Assembly: GCA_002336895.1 (NCBI GenBank) | Contig: DDFC01000020.1 | Span: 292,174-356,173 of the forward strand | Direction: 5' to 3' | DNA: 64,000 nt | Origin: Verrucomicrobiaceae bacterium UBA1938 | Lineage (GTDB): Bacteria; Verrucomicrobiota; Verrucomicrobiia; Verrucomicrobiales; Verrucomicrobiaceae | Part shown: one piece after another, positions 32,251 through 41,563 of the stretch | Position numbering within the stretch: the stretch's first letter is position 1 | Layout of the letters: the number at the start of each line of letters is the position of its first letter | Translations under genes and position numbers: made by a program | The notes under the pieces: generated by a model | What the model saw: the letters and a program-made list of their open reading frames with translations, nothing else | What the model was told of the DNA's origin: nothing | Database searches by the model: none

Positions 32251-34908
32251 ATGAACTCCACCGACGACACACGCCCCGATCCCGATGCTCTGCTGGCCCA
32301 GGTGCAGCGCTCGGATGCCGTGGCCAAATCCGGCAAGCTGCACATCTTTCTCGGCATGTGCCCGGGAGTGGGCAAGACCTATGCCATGCTGCAGACTGCC
32401 AGGCAGCGCGTGAACGAGGGTGTGGAGGTGCTCGTCGGCATCGTGGAAACACATGGCAGGTCGGAGACGGCGGCGCTGCTGGAAGGCATGAGTGTCCTTC
32501 CGCGCCGGAAGCTGGAGCATCGTGGCTTTACCCTTGAGGAGTTTGACATCGACGCCGTGCTGGCGCGGCGCCCGCAACTGGTGCTGGTGGACGAGCTGGC
32601 GCACACCAACGCCCCTGGCTCCCGCCATGCCAAGCGCTACCAGGATGTGCTGGAGCTGATCGACATGGGCATCGACGTGTACACCACGCTGAATGTCCAG
32701 CACATCGACAGCCAGGTGGACATCGTGAGGCAGATCAGCGGCGTCACCATCCAGGAGACGGTGCCGGACTCCATCCTGGACCGCGCGCACGAGATCCAGC
32801 TCATCGACCTCAGTGTGGAAAAGCTGCTGGAGCGCATGGGTGACGGAAAGGTGTACCTGGGCGAGCGCGCTGAGCAGGCAGTGGCGGGCTTCTTCAAAGA
32901 GGGCAACCTGACTGCTCTGCGCGAGCTGGCGCTGCGCTTTACCGCCGAGCAGGTGGACCGCGATCTTGAAGACATCCGCCGCTCCAGGCGCGTGAGCAGC
33001 GCGTGGAAAACCAATGCGCGCCTGCTCGTGGGCGTGGGCCCCAGCCCCTATGCCGAAAGTCTCATCCGCTGGACACGCCGCGCCGCCACGCGGCTGAACT
33101 GCCCTTGGATCGTTGCGTGGGTGGAGAGCTCCCGCGTGGTCACGCCGGTGGAGCAGGAGCGGCTGACGCGGGCGCTTGGCCTGGCCCGAAAACTCGGAGG
33201 TGAAGTCGTCTCCGTGACGGGGGAGAATGTCTCCGAGGCGCTGCTGCAGGTGGCACGGGAACGCAATGTCTCACAGATCGTGGTGGGCAAGCCCGACAAG
33301 CCTTCGTGGTGGCGGCAGTCTCTGGCGGATCAGATCATCATCGGCAGCGGCGACATCGACGTCTGCGTAGTGCGGCCGCTGGCGGCTGCGGAAAAAACAT
33401 CTGCTGCCGCTCTGCAGGATGCGGAGTCCACTTCGGTCATTGGCGAGTACAGCTGGGCGCTGGTGGCGGTTTTCACCATGGCCAGCCTGTGCTGGGGCGT
33501 GGTGCCGTACACGGGCTACATGTTTGTGGCGCTGGTGTTTCTGCTGGGGGTGGTGCTGGCGGCCATGCGCCTCAGCCGGGGACCGGTGCTCGTCATGGCC
33601 ACGATCAGCGCGCTCTGCTGGGATTATTTGTTTATTCCACCACAGTTCACCTTCCTCATCAACAAGGCGGAGGACTGGATCATGTTTGTCATGTTCTTCA
33701 TCGTGGCGCTGAGCATGGGCAGTCTGACCAGCCGCCTGCGCACCCGTGAGGAGGCCGAGCGCCGCCGCGCACGCCAGACCGGGGCGCTGCTGCGCGTGAC
33801 GCAGAGCGCCGCGCTGGCCGCCGAGCCTGCCAAGGGCCTGGCTGAGGCGCTGCGCAGCATCAATGAGCTGCTGCATGTGCAGACTGCGCTCATCGTTCGT
33901 GAAAACGACCGCTCGCTGCCAAAGACGGCGCACCAGGCCAGCACCTTCCAACCCAGCAGCAAGGAGTGGGGCGTGGTGGCCTGGAGCTATGAGAACAAGC
34001 AGTGCGCGGGCCGTTTCACCGAAACGCTGCCGGAGTCCGAGGCCACCTGGTTTCCGCTGCAGACGGCCACGGCCACGATGGGTGTGCTGGGCCTCCAATT
34101 TGAGCAGGAGACGCGCCTCGATTTTGCCACACGGCAGATGATCGAGGCCTTTGCGCTGCAGCTGGCGCTGGTGCTGGAGAAGGAGCACTTCATCCAGGCC
34201 GTGAGCCATGCCGAGGTGCTGGCGCAGTCGGAGAAGCTGCACCGCACTCTGCTGGACAGCGTGTCGCATGAGCTGAAGACGCCCATTGCCGTGATCAATG
34301 CCTCGCTGGAAGGCATGAGCGCGCAGCCCAGCCCCTACCTCACGGAAATCGCCACTGCCACGCAGAGGCTGCAACGTGTGGTGGACAGCCTGCTGCAGAT
34401 GACGCGGCTGGAGTCCGATGTGCTCAAGCCCAGCCTGGACTGGTGCGATGTGCGCGATGTCATCTCTGCCGCCAGGAATGCCGTGGGCGCACCGCTGGCC
34501 GGGCATGAAGTGAAGCTGCATCTCGACGAGAACTTTCCGCTGCTAAAACTGGACCACGCTCTGCTGACCCAGGCCGTGGCCAACATCCTGCACAACGCCG
34601 CCATTTACACACCGCCGGGCACAGGGATAGACATCAGCGTCTCGCTGCGGGATCAGCAGCTGAGGCTGGCGATCCGCGATCACGGCCCCGGGCTGCCCGC
34701 AGGCACGGAGCGGCGTGTGTTTGAAAAATTCTATCGTGTGCAGGGTTCGCCTGTGGGCGGCACGGGTCTCGGGCTTGCCATTGCGCGCGGCTTTGTGCAG
34801 GCGCAGGGCGGAGACATCACGGCGCGGAACCATCCGGGTGGCGGTGCGGAGTTTGTGATCGAAATAAACCGGGTGCCGGTTTTTGATCCTGCGCATAAAG
34901 TGGCCTGA
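32251..34908 (+). CDS. kdpD: K+ sensor histidine kinase KdpD
   Basis: An 885-residue sensor. The N-terminal KdpD domain has Walker A GMCPGVGKT and Walker B VLVDELAHTNAPGSRH. A USP-like domain follows (about residues 255-370), then four membrane helices near 395-490, a GAF-like region, and the kinase core with His673 in SVSHELKTP and a G box (DHGPGLPAG). It senses low K+ or ionic stress and phosphorylates KdpE. It is followed 29 nt later by kdpE. Confidence 0.96.
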   Translation: MNSTDDTRPDPDALLAQVQRSDAVAKSGKLHIFLGMCPGVGKTYAMLQTARQRVNEGVEVLVGIVETHGRSETAALLEGMSVLPRRKLEHRGFTLEEFDIDAVLARRPQLVLVDELAHTNAPGSRHAKRYQDVLELIDMGIDVYTTLNVQHIDSQVDIVRQISGVTIQETVPDSILDRAHEIQLIDLSVEKLLERMGDGKVYLGERAEQAVAGFFKEGNLTALRELALRFTAEQVDRDLEDIRRSRRVSSAWKTNARLLVGVGPSPYAESLIRWTRRAATRLNCPWIVAWVESSRVVTPVEQERLTRALGLARKLGGEVVSVTGENVSEALLQVARERNVSQIVVGKPDKPSWWRQSLADQIIIGSGDIDVCVVRPLAAAEKTSAAALQDAESTSVIGEYSWALVAVFTMASLCWGVVPYTGYMFVALVFLLGVVLAAMRLSRGPVLVMATISALCWDYLFIPPQFTFLINKAEDWIMFVMFFIVALSMGSLTSRLRTREEAERRRARQTGALLRVTQSAALAAEPAKGLAEALRSINELLHVQTALIVRENDRSLPKTAHQASTFQPSSKEWGVVAWSYENKQCAGRFTETLPESEATWFPLQTATATMGVLGLQFEQETRLDFATRQMIEAFALQLALVLEKEHFIQAVSHAEVLAQSEKLHRTLLDSVSHELKTPIAVINASLEGMSAQPSPYLTEIATATQRLQRVVDSLLQMTRLESDVLKPSLDWCDVRDVISAARNAVGAPLAGHEVKLHLDENFPLLKLDHALLTQAVANILHNAAIYTPPGTGIDISVSLRDQQLRLAIRDHGPGLPAGTERRVFEKFYRVQGSPVGGTGLGLAIARGFVQAQGGDITARNHPGGGAEFVIEINRVPVFDPAHKVA

Positions 34909-34937
34909 ACGAATCTGGAGATTCGTTTTACGTTCCC

Positions 34938-35600
34938 ATGACCGCTCTCATCATTGACGACGAAATCCAGATCCGCCGCCTGCTGCGCATGGCGCTGGAG
35001 GCCAAGGGATACACCGTGCGGGAGGCGGACAAGGGCCAGCTCGGATTGCAGGAGGCCGTCTTTCACAAGCCGGATGTCATCCTGCTGGATCTCGGCCTGC
35101 CAGACATGGATGGCGTGGAGGTGCTGAAGCGGCTGCGCGAATGGAGCAGCGTGCCTGTGCTCATTCTCAGCGTGCGTGATCAGGAGTCGGTCAAGCTGGC
35201 CGCCTTTGAGGCCGGAGCGGATGACTATGTGTGCAAGCCCTTCAGCACTGCGGAGCTCATGGCACGACTGAGCGCCATCCAGCGCCGCCATGGAGCCCAT
35301 GATGAAACGAGCCTGCAGGCGGGGCCGCTCGTGCTGGATCCCGTGCATCATGAGGCACACCTGAACGGCCAGCCGCTCAAGCTCACACCCACCGAGTATG
35401 CGCTGCTGGCGCAGCTCGTGCGTCATGCAGGCAAGGTCGTCACGCTGAAGCAGCTGCTGCGTGCGGTATGGGGGCCGCAGGCGGAGGAGCAAAGCCACTA
35501 CCTGCGCGTGTATGCCAACCACCTGCGCAAAAAGCTCGAGGGCTCGTCCCTGGAGATCAAGAACGAGCCCGGCATCGGCTATCGCCTGGAGGAAGGCTGA
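34938..35600 (+). CDS. kdpE: Response regulator KdpE
   Basis: A 220-residue OmpR-type regulator. The receiver has acidic D7/D8 and phosphoacceptor Asp51 (VILLDLGLPDMDG); the DNA-binding domain reads KLTPTEYALLAQLVRHAGKVV and ends in LRKKLEG-IGYRL. When phosphorylated it activates kdp genes, probably through the T-rich element upstream of kdpF. It is the last gene of the operon and converges on the thioredoxin-protease fusion with a 7-nt gap. Confidence 0.95.
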   Translation: MTALIIDDEIQIRRLLRMALEAKGYTVREADKGQLGLQEAVFHKPDVILLDLGLPDMDGVEVLKRLREWSSVPVLILSVRDQESVKLAAFEAGADDYVCKPFSTAELMARLSAIQRRHGAHDETSLQAGPLVLDPVHHEAHLNGQPLKLTPTEYALLAQLVRHAGKVVTLKQLLRAVWGPQAEEQSHYLRVYANHLRKKLEGSSLEIKNEPGIGYRLEEG

Positions 35601-35607
35601 AGCCTGC

Positions 35608-37755
35608 TCATGGAGCTGAATCCTTCTCGATCACGGACAACACGACAGAGGCAGGAATGGCTTCGTTCAGCATCATGAGTGTGGGGATGGTGGCTTTGCT
35701 GGCGGCAGGCTCCGAGCCTTGCGAGGCACCTGGCAGGGGGCGGATGCGGGCCACGTGGCCGATGGCGTTTCCATACTCGTCGAGGATGGCGGAACCGCTG
35801 CTGCCGTGCGCCCAGTCGGCGCTGACATCCATCCGCTGCTCCAGCGGGTTGTTTGGATCATCCGACTTAGATGCGGCATGCATGCGGTTCACCATGCCGG
35901 CGCTGAAGTGGCCGAGCACATCGCGTGGATCGCTCAAGCAGTAGGCGTGGTCGCCCACCTGCACATCACGGGTCAGCGCCAGCGGTTTCAAATCCTTGGC
36001 TGTAACCCGCAGGATGACGGTGTCTGCACGCTCGTCTGCGAAGAGCACGTTCTTGATGCCAATGATTTCCTCCTCACCCCGCACGATCACGGGGTGGCCA
36101 TGATCGGCTCTCATGTTGGGAGGCGGTGTCATCACATGTCTGGCCGTGACCACGGCGTCTGGTGCAATGGCGAATCCCCCTCCCAGGCTGCTGTGCCAGA
36201 GGCTGCACTTGTCGCACTGATAAATCCAGCCCACGCGCACATGGGCCTCCGCAGCACGTCTTGCGATTTCGCGTCCTCGCAGCGGTGTGTTCAGCGGTGT
36301 GGCCAGTTTTATTTTTTCGTGCGAAGGATGATCGAGCTGGGATCGAAGTCCCTTGGGCGTCATGAGTTCTGATCTGGCGGCCAGTTTTTGCAGGCGGTCA
36401 AAAAGGGAGTTGGACGCAAGAACGGCGCGCTCCGCTTTCTCCGCACTCGGGGGGATGGAGGCCACGGCGGATGGTTTGCCTGTGGCTTTGCCCAGGTTGC
36501 CCAGAGCTTTCTCCACGGTGCCGCGCAGGGCTCCGCCGCGCAGGTCGAAGCCGGAAGCCACGATGCGACCGGTGTCTCCATCGACCAGCCAGCATGAGGG
36601 AATGCCGCGAACACCATAGAGTTTCACGATGTCTCCCTGCCGGCTTGAGCCATCACAGATCTGAGGCCAGCTCACATTTCTGGTCTTGAGAAATTCGGGC
36701 AGATCAGCCGCATCTTCGTCATGGTCCAGGCTGACACCGAGTACACTGAAGCCGCGCGGCTCAAACTCCTCGTATACCTTGGCAAGCCCCGGGAACTCGT
36801 GCACGCAGGGGCCGCACCAGGTGGCCCAGAAGTCCAGCATCACCAGCCTGCCTTTGAAATCTTGTGGGAAACGCACGGTCTTGCCATCCAAGGTCTTGGC
36901 TTCGAATGAGGGGGCTGGCTGTCCGATCTGTGGACCCGAATTTTTTGGCAGCGGACGCAGCTCGGACAAGTCAATCGACTCCTGGGTTTGTTTCTCCTCG
37001 CGCATTTGCGCCAGGGGCTTGTCTGAACGCACCAGATCAAAACGTGAGCCATCGGGGGCAAGGTTTTTCACCTCATACACAGCCTCCTCAATGACGAAAG
37101 GTTTGTTGAGATGGAACTCCTCCTTCCTGAGATCGATGCGTCTGTTTGCATTCACATCGATGCACAGGCTGGTGTGCTCCGTGGTAAATTCACCAGTGGT
37201 GGAATCATCGCTCAGGTAGACTGTCATCTCCCTTCCTTTGAGCTGGATTTTGCCGGTGCGGCCATAATCACGGTGATACATCAGCGGGGTTTGTCCTTTG
37301 AAGCGGCCATTGCTATAGAAGACGAGGCCCATCTCATGCGTGGCATCGGGGTATTTGAGCTGCACTTTGGCGGTGCCGTGCCATGAGATGATTTCACGAT
37401 CGCCTTCAGTATGCGCATGAAACTGCCATTTGACCTCGGGGTCGTTGGTCAGATCTCCGTCGCCATTGGCATCCAGCCACAGCCGGATATCCTTGGGGGA
37501 GCGCTCATCAAGGATGATGCCCATGTAGCTGCGCTGGCTTTTCAAGCCGGTCGCCAGCATGGAATAACGTGGATTGACCAGACCTTCAGGAACTTTGACG
37601 ATCTGCTCCGGTTTTTCCTGCAGCGACGGTGCAAACTTTGGCACTTGATAGTGAGTCTTGTCATAGAATCCTTCGGACATCCATTCAAGCCGCACCTCGT
37701 CCGCAGGGACGGAGGCAAGGGGCAGCACACAAAGAAGCAGCATGAAAGGTTTCAT
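35608..37755 (-). CDS. Secreted thioredoxin (TlpA-like)-trypsin fusion
   Basis: A 715-residue exported protein (signal KPFMLLLCVLPLASVPA). Residues 20-265 are a beta-rich region of unknown type. Residues 275-425 are a TlpA/AhpC-type thioredoxin domain with WCGPC at 313-317 and the cis-Pro loop GIPSCW. Residues 500-715 form a trypsin-like domain with His540 (VTARH), Asp578 (RADTVIL) and Ser653 (HGSSGSA), preceded by CDKC at 514-517. Joining an oxidoreductase and a protease in one chain is unusual; it may reduce disulfides before cutting. It converges on kdpE. Confidence 0.85.
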   Translation of the reverse strand: MKPFMLLLCVLPLASVPADEVRLEWMSEGFYDKTHYQVPKFAPSLQEKPEQIVKVPEGLVNPRYSMLATGLKSQRSYMGIILDERSPKDIRLWLDANGDGDLTNDPEVKWQFHAHTEGDREIISWHGTAKVQLKYPDATHEMGLVFYSNGRFKGQTPLMYHRDYGRTGKIQLKGREMTVYLSDDSTTGEFTTEHTSLCIDVNANRRIDLRKEEFHLNKPFVIEEAVYEVKNLAPDGSRFDLVRSDKPLAQMREEKQTQESIDLSELRPLPKNSGPQIGQPAPSFEAKTLDGKTVRFPQDFKGRLVMLDFWATWCGPCVHEFPGLAKVYEEFEPRGFSVLGVSLDHDEDAADLPEFLKTRNVSWPQICDGSSRQGDIVKLYGVRGIPSCWLVDGDTGRIVASGFDLRGGALRGTVEKALGNLGKATGKPSAVASIPPSAEKAERAVLASNSLFDRLQKLAARSELMTPKGLRSQLDHPSHEKIKLATPLNTPLRGREIARRAAEAHVRVGWIYQCDKCSLWHSSLGGGFAIAPDAVVTARHVMTPPPNMRADHGHPVIVRGEEEIIGIKNVLFADERADTVILRVTAKDLKPLALTRDVQVGDHAYCLSDPRDVLGHFSAGMVNRMHAASKSDDPNNPLEQRMDVSADWAHGSSGSAILDEYGNAIGHVARIRPLPGASQGSEPAASKATIPTLMMLNEAIPASVVLSVIEKDSAP

Positions 37756-37941
37756 AGCAGCAGTGGGTGGTGGGTTGGGGGCGGCCTCGTTTGTTCGATC
37801 GAAGCCGGCTGAATTAGCCGCTGAGATTATGACTGTGACAGGATGGTCTCCGCTGTTCCGGGGCAGGGCGGGTCATGCCGGGGTCAAGGCCGGGCAAGAA
37901 TTCAGGCTTTGCGCCTGCGGCAGCCTGTGGTTTAGGGGCGC

Positions 37942-39198
37942 ATGCCTTCATCCCCAACCCATGATGCCGCTCCTTCTCCGCTCATGCCCCGCGCCTGGCT
38001 GATTGTTGGGCTGCTGTTTCCGGTGGCGCTGCTGAACTATCTGGACCGTCAGATGATCGCCTCCATGAAATCGTCCGTAATGGGGGACCTCAAGGACATC
38101 GGCAGCGAGGAAAACTGGGGACATATGCTGGCCTCGTTCAAATGGGTGTACGCCATCTTTAGTCTTGTAGGCGGGTATGTTGCGGACCGTTTCAGCCGCA
38201 AACTGACGATCTGTGGCAGCTTGTTTGTATGGTCGCTCATCACCTGGCTTACCGGGCACGTGGGCAGCTTCAATGAGTTGTACTGGGCGCGCACGCTCAT
38301 GGGCATCAGCGAGGCGTTTTATATTCCTGCGGCGCTGGCCTTGATCACAGATTATCATACTGGAGGGACACGCTCGCGTGCGGTGGGAGTGCATCAAATG
38401 GGCATGTACTTTGGCCAGATGATTGGCGGCTTTGCCGGCCTCGTGGCGGATGCGCCCGAGTTGGGCTGGCGTTTCATGTTTGACTTCACAGGACTCGCGG
38501 GCGTGCTCTACGCAATTCCTCTGCTGTTCCTGTTGCGTGAGGTGCCGAGGCAGGCCGAGGAAGAAAAAGCTGCGTCAGGAACTGGTGGAGGTTTGATTCT
38601 GAATCTGCTGACCAACCGAAACTTCATCCTGCTGGTGTTCTACTTCACCCTGCCAGCGCTGGCCGCCTGGGTGGTGCGCGACTGGATGCCGGCCATTCTG
38701 CAAAAGGCCTTCAATATCAGCCAAGGCAAGGCGGGCATCTCCGCCGCACTCTACTGGCAGGCGGCGGCGCTGCTCTCCGCCGTGCTCGGCGGCTGGCTGG
38801 CTGACCGCTGGATGCGGCGCAGCGAGCGCGGCCGCATCTATGTCAGCGCCATTGGCATGATGCTCATCGTGCCTGCCATGTTTGGCGTGGGCAATGCGCC
38901 TGCACTGAACTCCTTCGCTCTGGCCATCGCCGCGCTCGTGCTCTTTGGCATGGGGTGGGGCTTTTTTGACTGCAACAACATGCCCATCCTCAGCCAGATC
39001 GTGAGTCCGCACCAGCGCGCCACTGGCTACGGCATCATGAATTTCGTCAGCATGATGTTCGGCGGGCTGGCTGACTGGGGCTTTGGCCGGATGACGGACA
39101 TGCACGTGCCGCTGAATATCATCTTTAGCGCCTTCGCCCTGGTGTGCGTGTTCTCGCTGGTGCTCGTGCTGCTGATCAGGCCGAAGCAGGGGGCGTGA
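37942..39198 (+). CDS. MFS transporter
   Basis: A 418-residue major-facilitator protein with about 12 helices. The first helix ends in LNYLDRQMIA, and the loop after the second contains GGYVADRFSRK, the MFS A motif. Helix 5 carries GMYFGQMIGGFAG. The pattern suggests the anion:cation symporter or hexuronate-like subgroup, but substrate is unclear. It is close to neither a regulator nor an enzyme of known pathway. Confidence 0.85.
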   Translation: MPSSPTHDAAPSPLMPRAWLIVGLLFPVALLNYLDRQMIASMKSSVMGDLKDIGSEENWGHMLASFKWVYAIFSLVGGYVADRFSRKLTICGSLFVWSLITWLTGHVGSFNELYWARTLMGISEAFYIPAALALITDYHTGGTRSRAVGVHQMGMYFGQMIGGFAGLVADAPELGWRFMFDFTGLAGVLYAIPLLFLLREVPRQAEEEKAASGTGGGLILNLLTNRNFILLVFYFTLPALAAWVVRDWMPAILQKAFNISQGKAGISAALYWQAAALLSAVLGGWLADRWMRRSERGRIYVSAIGMMLIVPAMFGVGNAPALNSFALAIAALVLFGMGWGFFDCNNMPILSQIVSPHQRATGYGIMNFVSMMFGGLADWGFGRMTDMHVPLNIIFSAFALVCVFSLVLVLLIRPKQGA

Positions 39199-39201
39199 AG
39201 C

Positions 39202-40323
39202 TTACAAGGGCCTGCCGCCACGGTTCAGCTCTTCAAACACTTCGGCAAATGCCGCAGCGAGCGCCTGCCAGTCTGCGGCGCTGCTGTCCCAGCCGCTGCT
39301 GAGGCGCACCACGCGTTTGAGTTCTGCGGCATCCGCTCCCAAGGCCGTGACGACCACGGAGGAGCCTTCTTTGCCTGAGCTGCAGGCGGAGCCGGTGGAG
39401 ATGCTGAAGCCGCGTCTTGAGAGCCTTGTGAGCCATTTCAGGTTGTCATGCTCCGGCATCACCATCAGCACCGTGTTCCAGAGGCGGGGGGCGGATTCGC
39501 TGATCACCCGCAGGGAGTCAAAGCGTGTGCGCAGCGAGGCGATGAAGGCATCTCGCAGAATGCTCTGCGTCTTTGCGACTTCACTCAAACGAGGAGTGAC
39601 CGTTTCCAGAGCCGTGACCATGGCCTCCACCGCCGGATAGTTTTCCGTGCCTGCGCGCCGCCCATTCTCCTGCGGGCCGCCACGGATGAAGCCCAGGCGT
39701 GAATTCTCCTGTGGCAGCACGAGGAAACCACAGCCTTTGCCGCCGCCAAATTTATGCGCGCTGCCGGTGATGTAATCGCAGGTGCCGAGATCCGAGGCGT
39801 CAAGCTTGCCGAGCCACTGCGCGGCATCGGTATGAAAGAGCACACCCTGCTCGCGGCAGAGCGCAGCTAGCTCCTGCCAGGGCTGGAGGGCGCCACTTTC
39901 GTTGTTGGCCGCCATCACGGAGACGAGCGCGGGGCGACGGGTGGAAATGTGGTGCTTCAGGACATCGGTTTCCACCACGCCGTCGGTGTTCACGGGCAGC
40001 TCCACCACTTTCCGACATCGCGCGGCCTCGCGTACACTGGGGTGCTCGATGGCGGAGATCAAAACGAGTGCATCTGGCGGCAGGGTGGCAAACAGTGCGT
40101 TGTTGGACTCCGTGGCGCCCGAGGTGAAGACAATGCGCTCGGCCTCCGCTCCGATCAGTGTGCCCAGTCGCTCACGCGCAGTTTCCAGCTGCTGGCTCGC
40201 CAGCCCGGCATCGCGGTAGAGGCTGGATGGATTTTGCCAGTGCTTCTCGCTGGCTCGCAGCCAAGCCTCTCGTGCAGCCGGGTGCAGAGACGTGGTGGCA
40301 TTGTGGTCAAAGTAGCCGTTCAT
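39202..40323 (-). CDS. Cysteine desulfurase (NifS/IscS-like)
   Basis: A 373-residue PLP enzyme of aminotransferase class V, converting cysteine to alanine and a protein persulfide. It has FDHNATT near the N-terminus, SGATESNN, the PLP-lysine motif SAHKFGGGKG, and the active-site Cys loop TGSACSSG. Its ATG overlaps the stop codon of the preceding membrane-protein gene (ATGA at 40320-40323), and fdhD lies one gene further upstream, so it probably supplies sulfur to FdhD. The longer in-frame upstream reading is out of place. Confidence 0.92.
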   Translation of the reverse strand: MNGYFDHNATTSLHPAAREAWLRASEKHWQNPSSLYRDAGLASQQLETARERLGTLIGAEAERIVFTSGATESNNALFATLPPDALVLISAIEHPSVREAARCRKVVELPVNTDGVVETDVLKHHISTRRPALVSVMAANNESGALQPWQELAALCREQGVLFHTDAAQWLGKLDASDLGTCDYITGSAHKFGGGKGCGFLVLPQENSRLGFIRGGPQENGRRAGTENYPAVEAMVTALETVTPRLSEVAKTQSILRDAFIASLRTRFDSLRVISESAPRLWNTVLMVMPEHDNLKWLTRLSRRGFSISTGSACSSGKEGSSVVVTALGADAAELKRVVRLSSGWDSSAADWQALAAAFAEVFEELNRGGRPL

Positions 40324-40742
40324 GCAGCAGGCTTGAAACGGGATGGCAGTGGAATGTGCAGCAGCATGAGGACGAGCGAGAGGCCGATGTAGGGCAGCCA
40401 GTTGTCGCCCTGGCCGTTCGAGAGGATGCCATTCACAAAGCCGAGTACACCAATGCCCTCGCTCAGCGCAAAGACCACGACGTGACCCGCGATGAAGCGG
40501 CCGCGCTGCTGTGGATCGTCCAGACTGAGAGCGCCAGAGGCGAAGCCACCCAGCAGGAGCCTGCGCATGAGAAAACTCAAGACCGTGGCACTGCCTGCAA
40601 TGAGTGCGATGATCTGCCCCATTGACCTGGGTGCGGTCTGGGATGGCGCGAAGGTCATCGAGCTCAGCATTACAGCATAGATGACGAGGGAGCTGCACAA
40701 AGCCCCCCAGATGATGAAGACGACAAGCTGCACCGGTTTCAT
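40320..40742 (-). CDS. Small integral membrane protein in the fdhD operon
   Basis: A 140-residue protein with four likely membrane helices (LVVFIIWGALCSSLVIYA; MGQIIALIAGSATVLSFL; IAGHVVVFALSEGIGVLGF; WLPYIGLSLVLMLLHI). I do not recognise the family. Start codon ATG 40742 overlaps the fdhD stop codon as ATGA, and its own stop overlaps the desulfurase ATG, so it is translationally coupled to both sides. A GTG at 40748 is possible but less likely. Confidence 0.75.
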   Translation of the reverse strand: MKPVQLVVFIIWGALCSSLVIYAVMLSSMTFAPSQTAPRSMGQIIALIAGSATVLSFLMRRLLLGGFASGALSLDDPQQRGRFIAGHVVVFALSEGIGVLGFVNGILSNGQGDNWLPYIGLSLVLMLLHIPLPSRFKPAA

Positions 40743-41563
40743 GGGCACATCTTCACACGCTGCGGATGCGTGTAAACATTCATCGTTTCTCCACGCAGAA
40801 AGCCCACCAGCGTCTGGCCCGCCTCCTGGGCAAAATCCACGGCCAGGCTGCTCGGCGCGGAGATGGCCGCCACCAGAGAGATGCCGCCCGCCAGCGCCTT
40901 TTGAATGATCTCAAACGACACACGCCCGCTCACCAGCAGGATGTGCCGCTCCAGCGGAAGCAGGCCGCGCTGCAGTGCGTAGCCGAGGATTTTATCCAGC
41001 GCATTGTGGCGGCCCACGTCCTCGCGCAGCACGATGAGGTTCCCATCCAGATCAAAGAGGCCGCTGGCATGCAGACCGCCGGTTTTGGCAAAGGTCTCCT
41101 GCGCGGCGCGCAGCTTGTCAGGCAGGCTGGCGATGAGGGCAGGGGTGACCTGCCAGTCTCCCACCACCGAGGGAAACTGCTGAAACACACTCTCGATGCT
41201 CGTCTTGCCGCACAGGCCGCAGCTGGACGCGCTGAAGACATGACGGGTCAGGGAGTCCCAGTTCACCACCGCGCCGCCGAGCAGCACATCGACGATGTTG
41301 CCATGCTTGTTGTTCACGCTGGGGCATTGGGAGACCTCCAGGATGTCACGCGGGTTCTTCACCACGCCCTCGCTCACGAGGAATCCGCAGGCGAGCTCCT
41401 CGTCATGTCCCGGTGTGCGCATCACCACGGCTACGGAGCGGCCCTCCACGCGGATCTCCAGCGGCTCCTCGCGTGCGGTCACGTCATCCACCTCCACCGC
41501 GCCGCCGGTGGCGCCCACCTTGTGCAGGTGCACGGTGGCCATGGCTGGATTGTCGGTGCTCAT
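40739..41563 (-). CDS. fdhD: Formate dehydrogenase accessory sulfurtransferase FdhD
   Basis: A 274-residue protein of the FdhD family. The key CxxC of the loop is SCGLCGK, and RTPGHDEELACGFLVSEG, GGLHASGLF and DVGRHNALDK are typical. FdhD moves sulfur from a cysteine desulfurase to the molybdenum cofactor of formate dehydrogenase. Its ATG overlaps the lpxK stop codon by one base. No formate dehydrogenase lies in the window. Confidence 0.94.
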   Translation of the reverse strand: MSTDNPAMATVHLHKVGATGGAVEVDDVTAREEPLEIRVEGRSVAVVMRTPGHDEELACGFLVSEGVVKNPRDILEVSQCPSVNNKHGNIVDVLLGGAVVNWDSLTRHVFSASSCGLCGKTSIESVFQQFPSVVGDWQVTPALIASLPDKLRAAQETFAKTGGLHASGLFDLDGNLIVLREDVGRHNALDKILGYALQRGLLPLERHILLVSGRVSFEIIQKALAGGISLVAAISAPSSLAVDFAQEAGQTLVGFLRGETMNVYTHPQRVKMCP

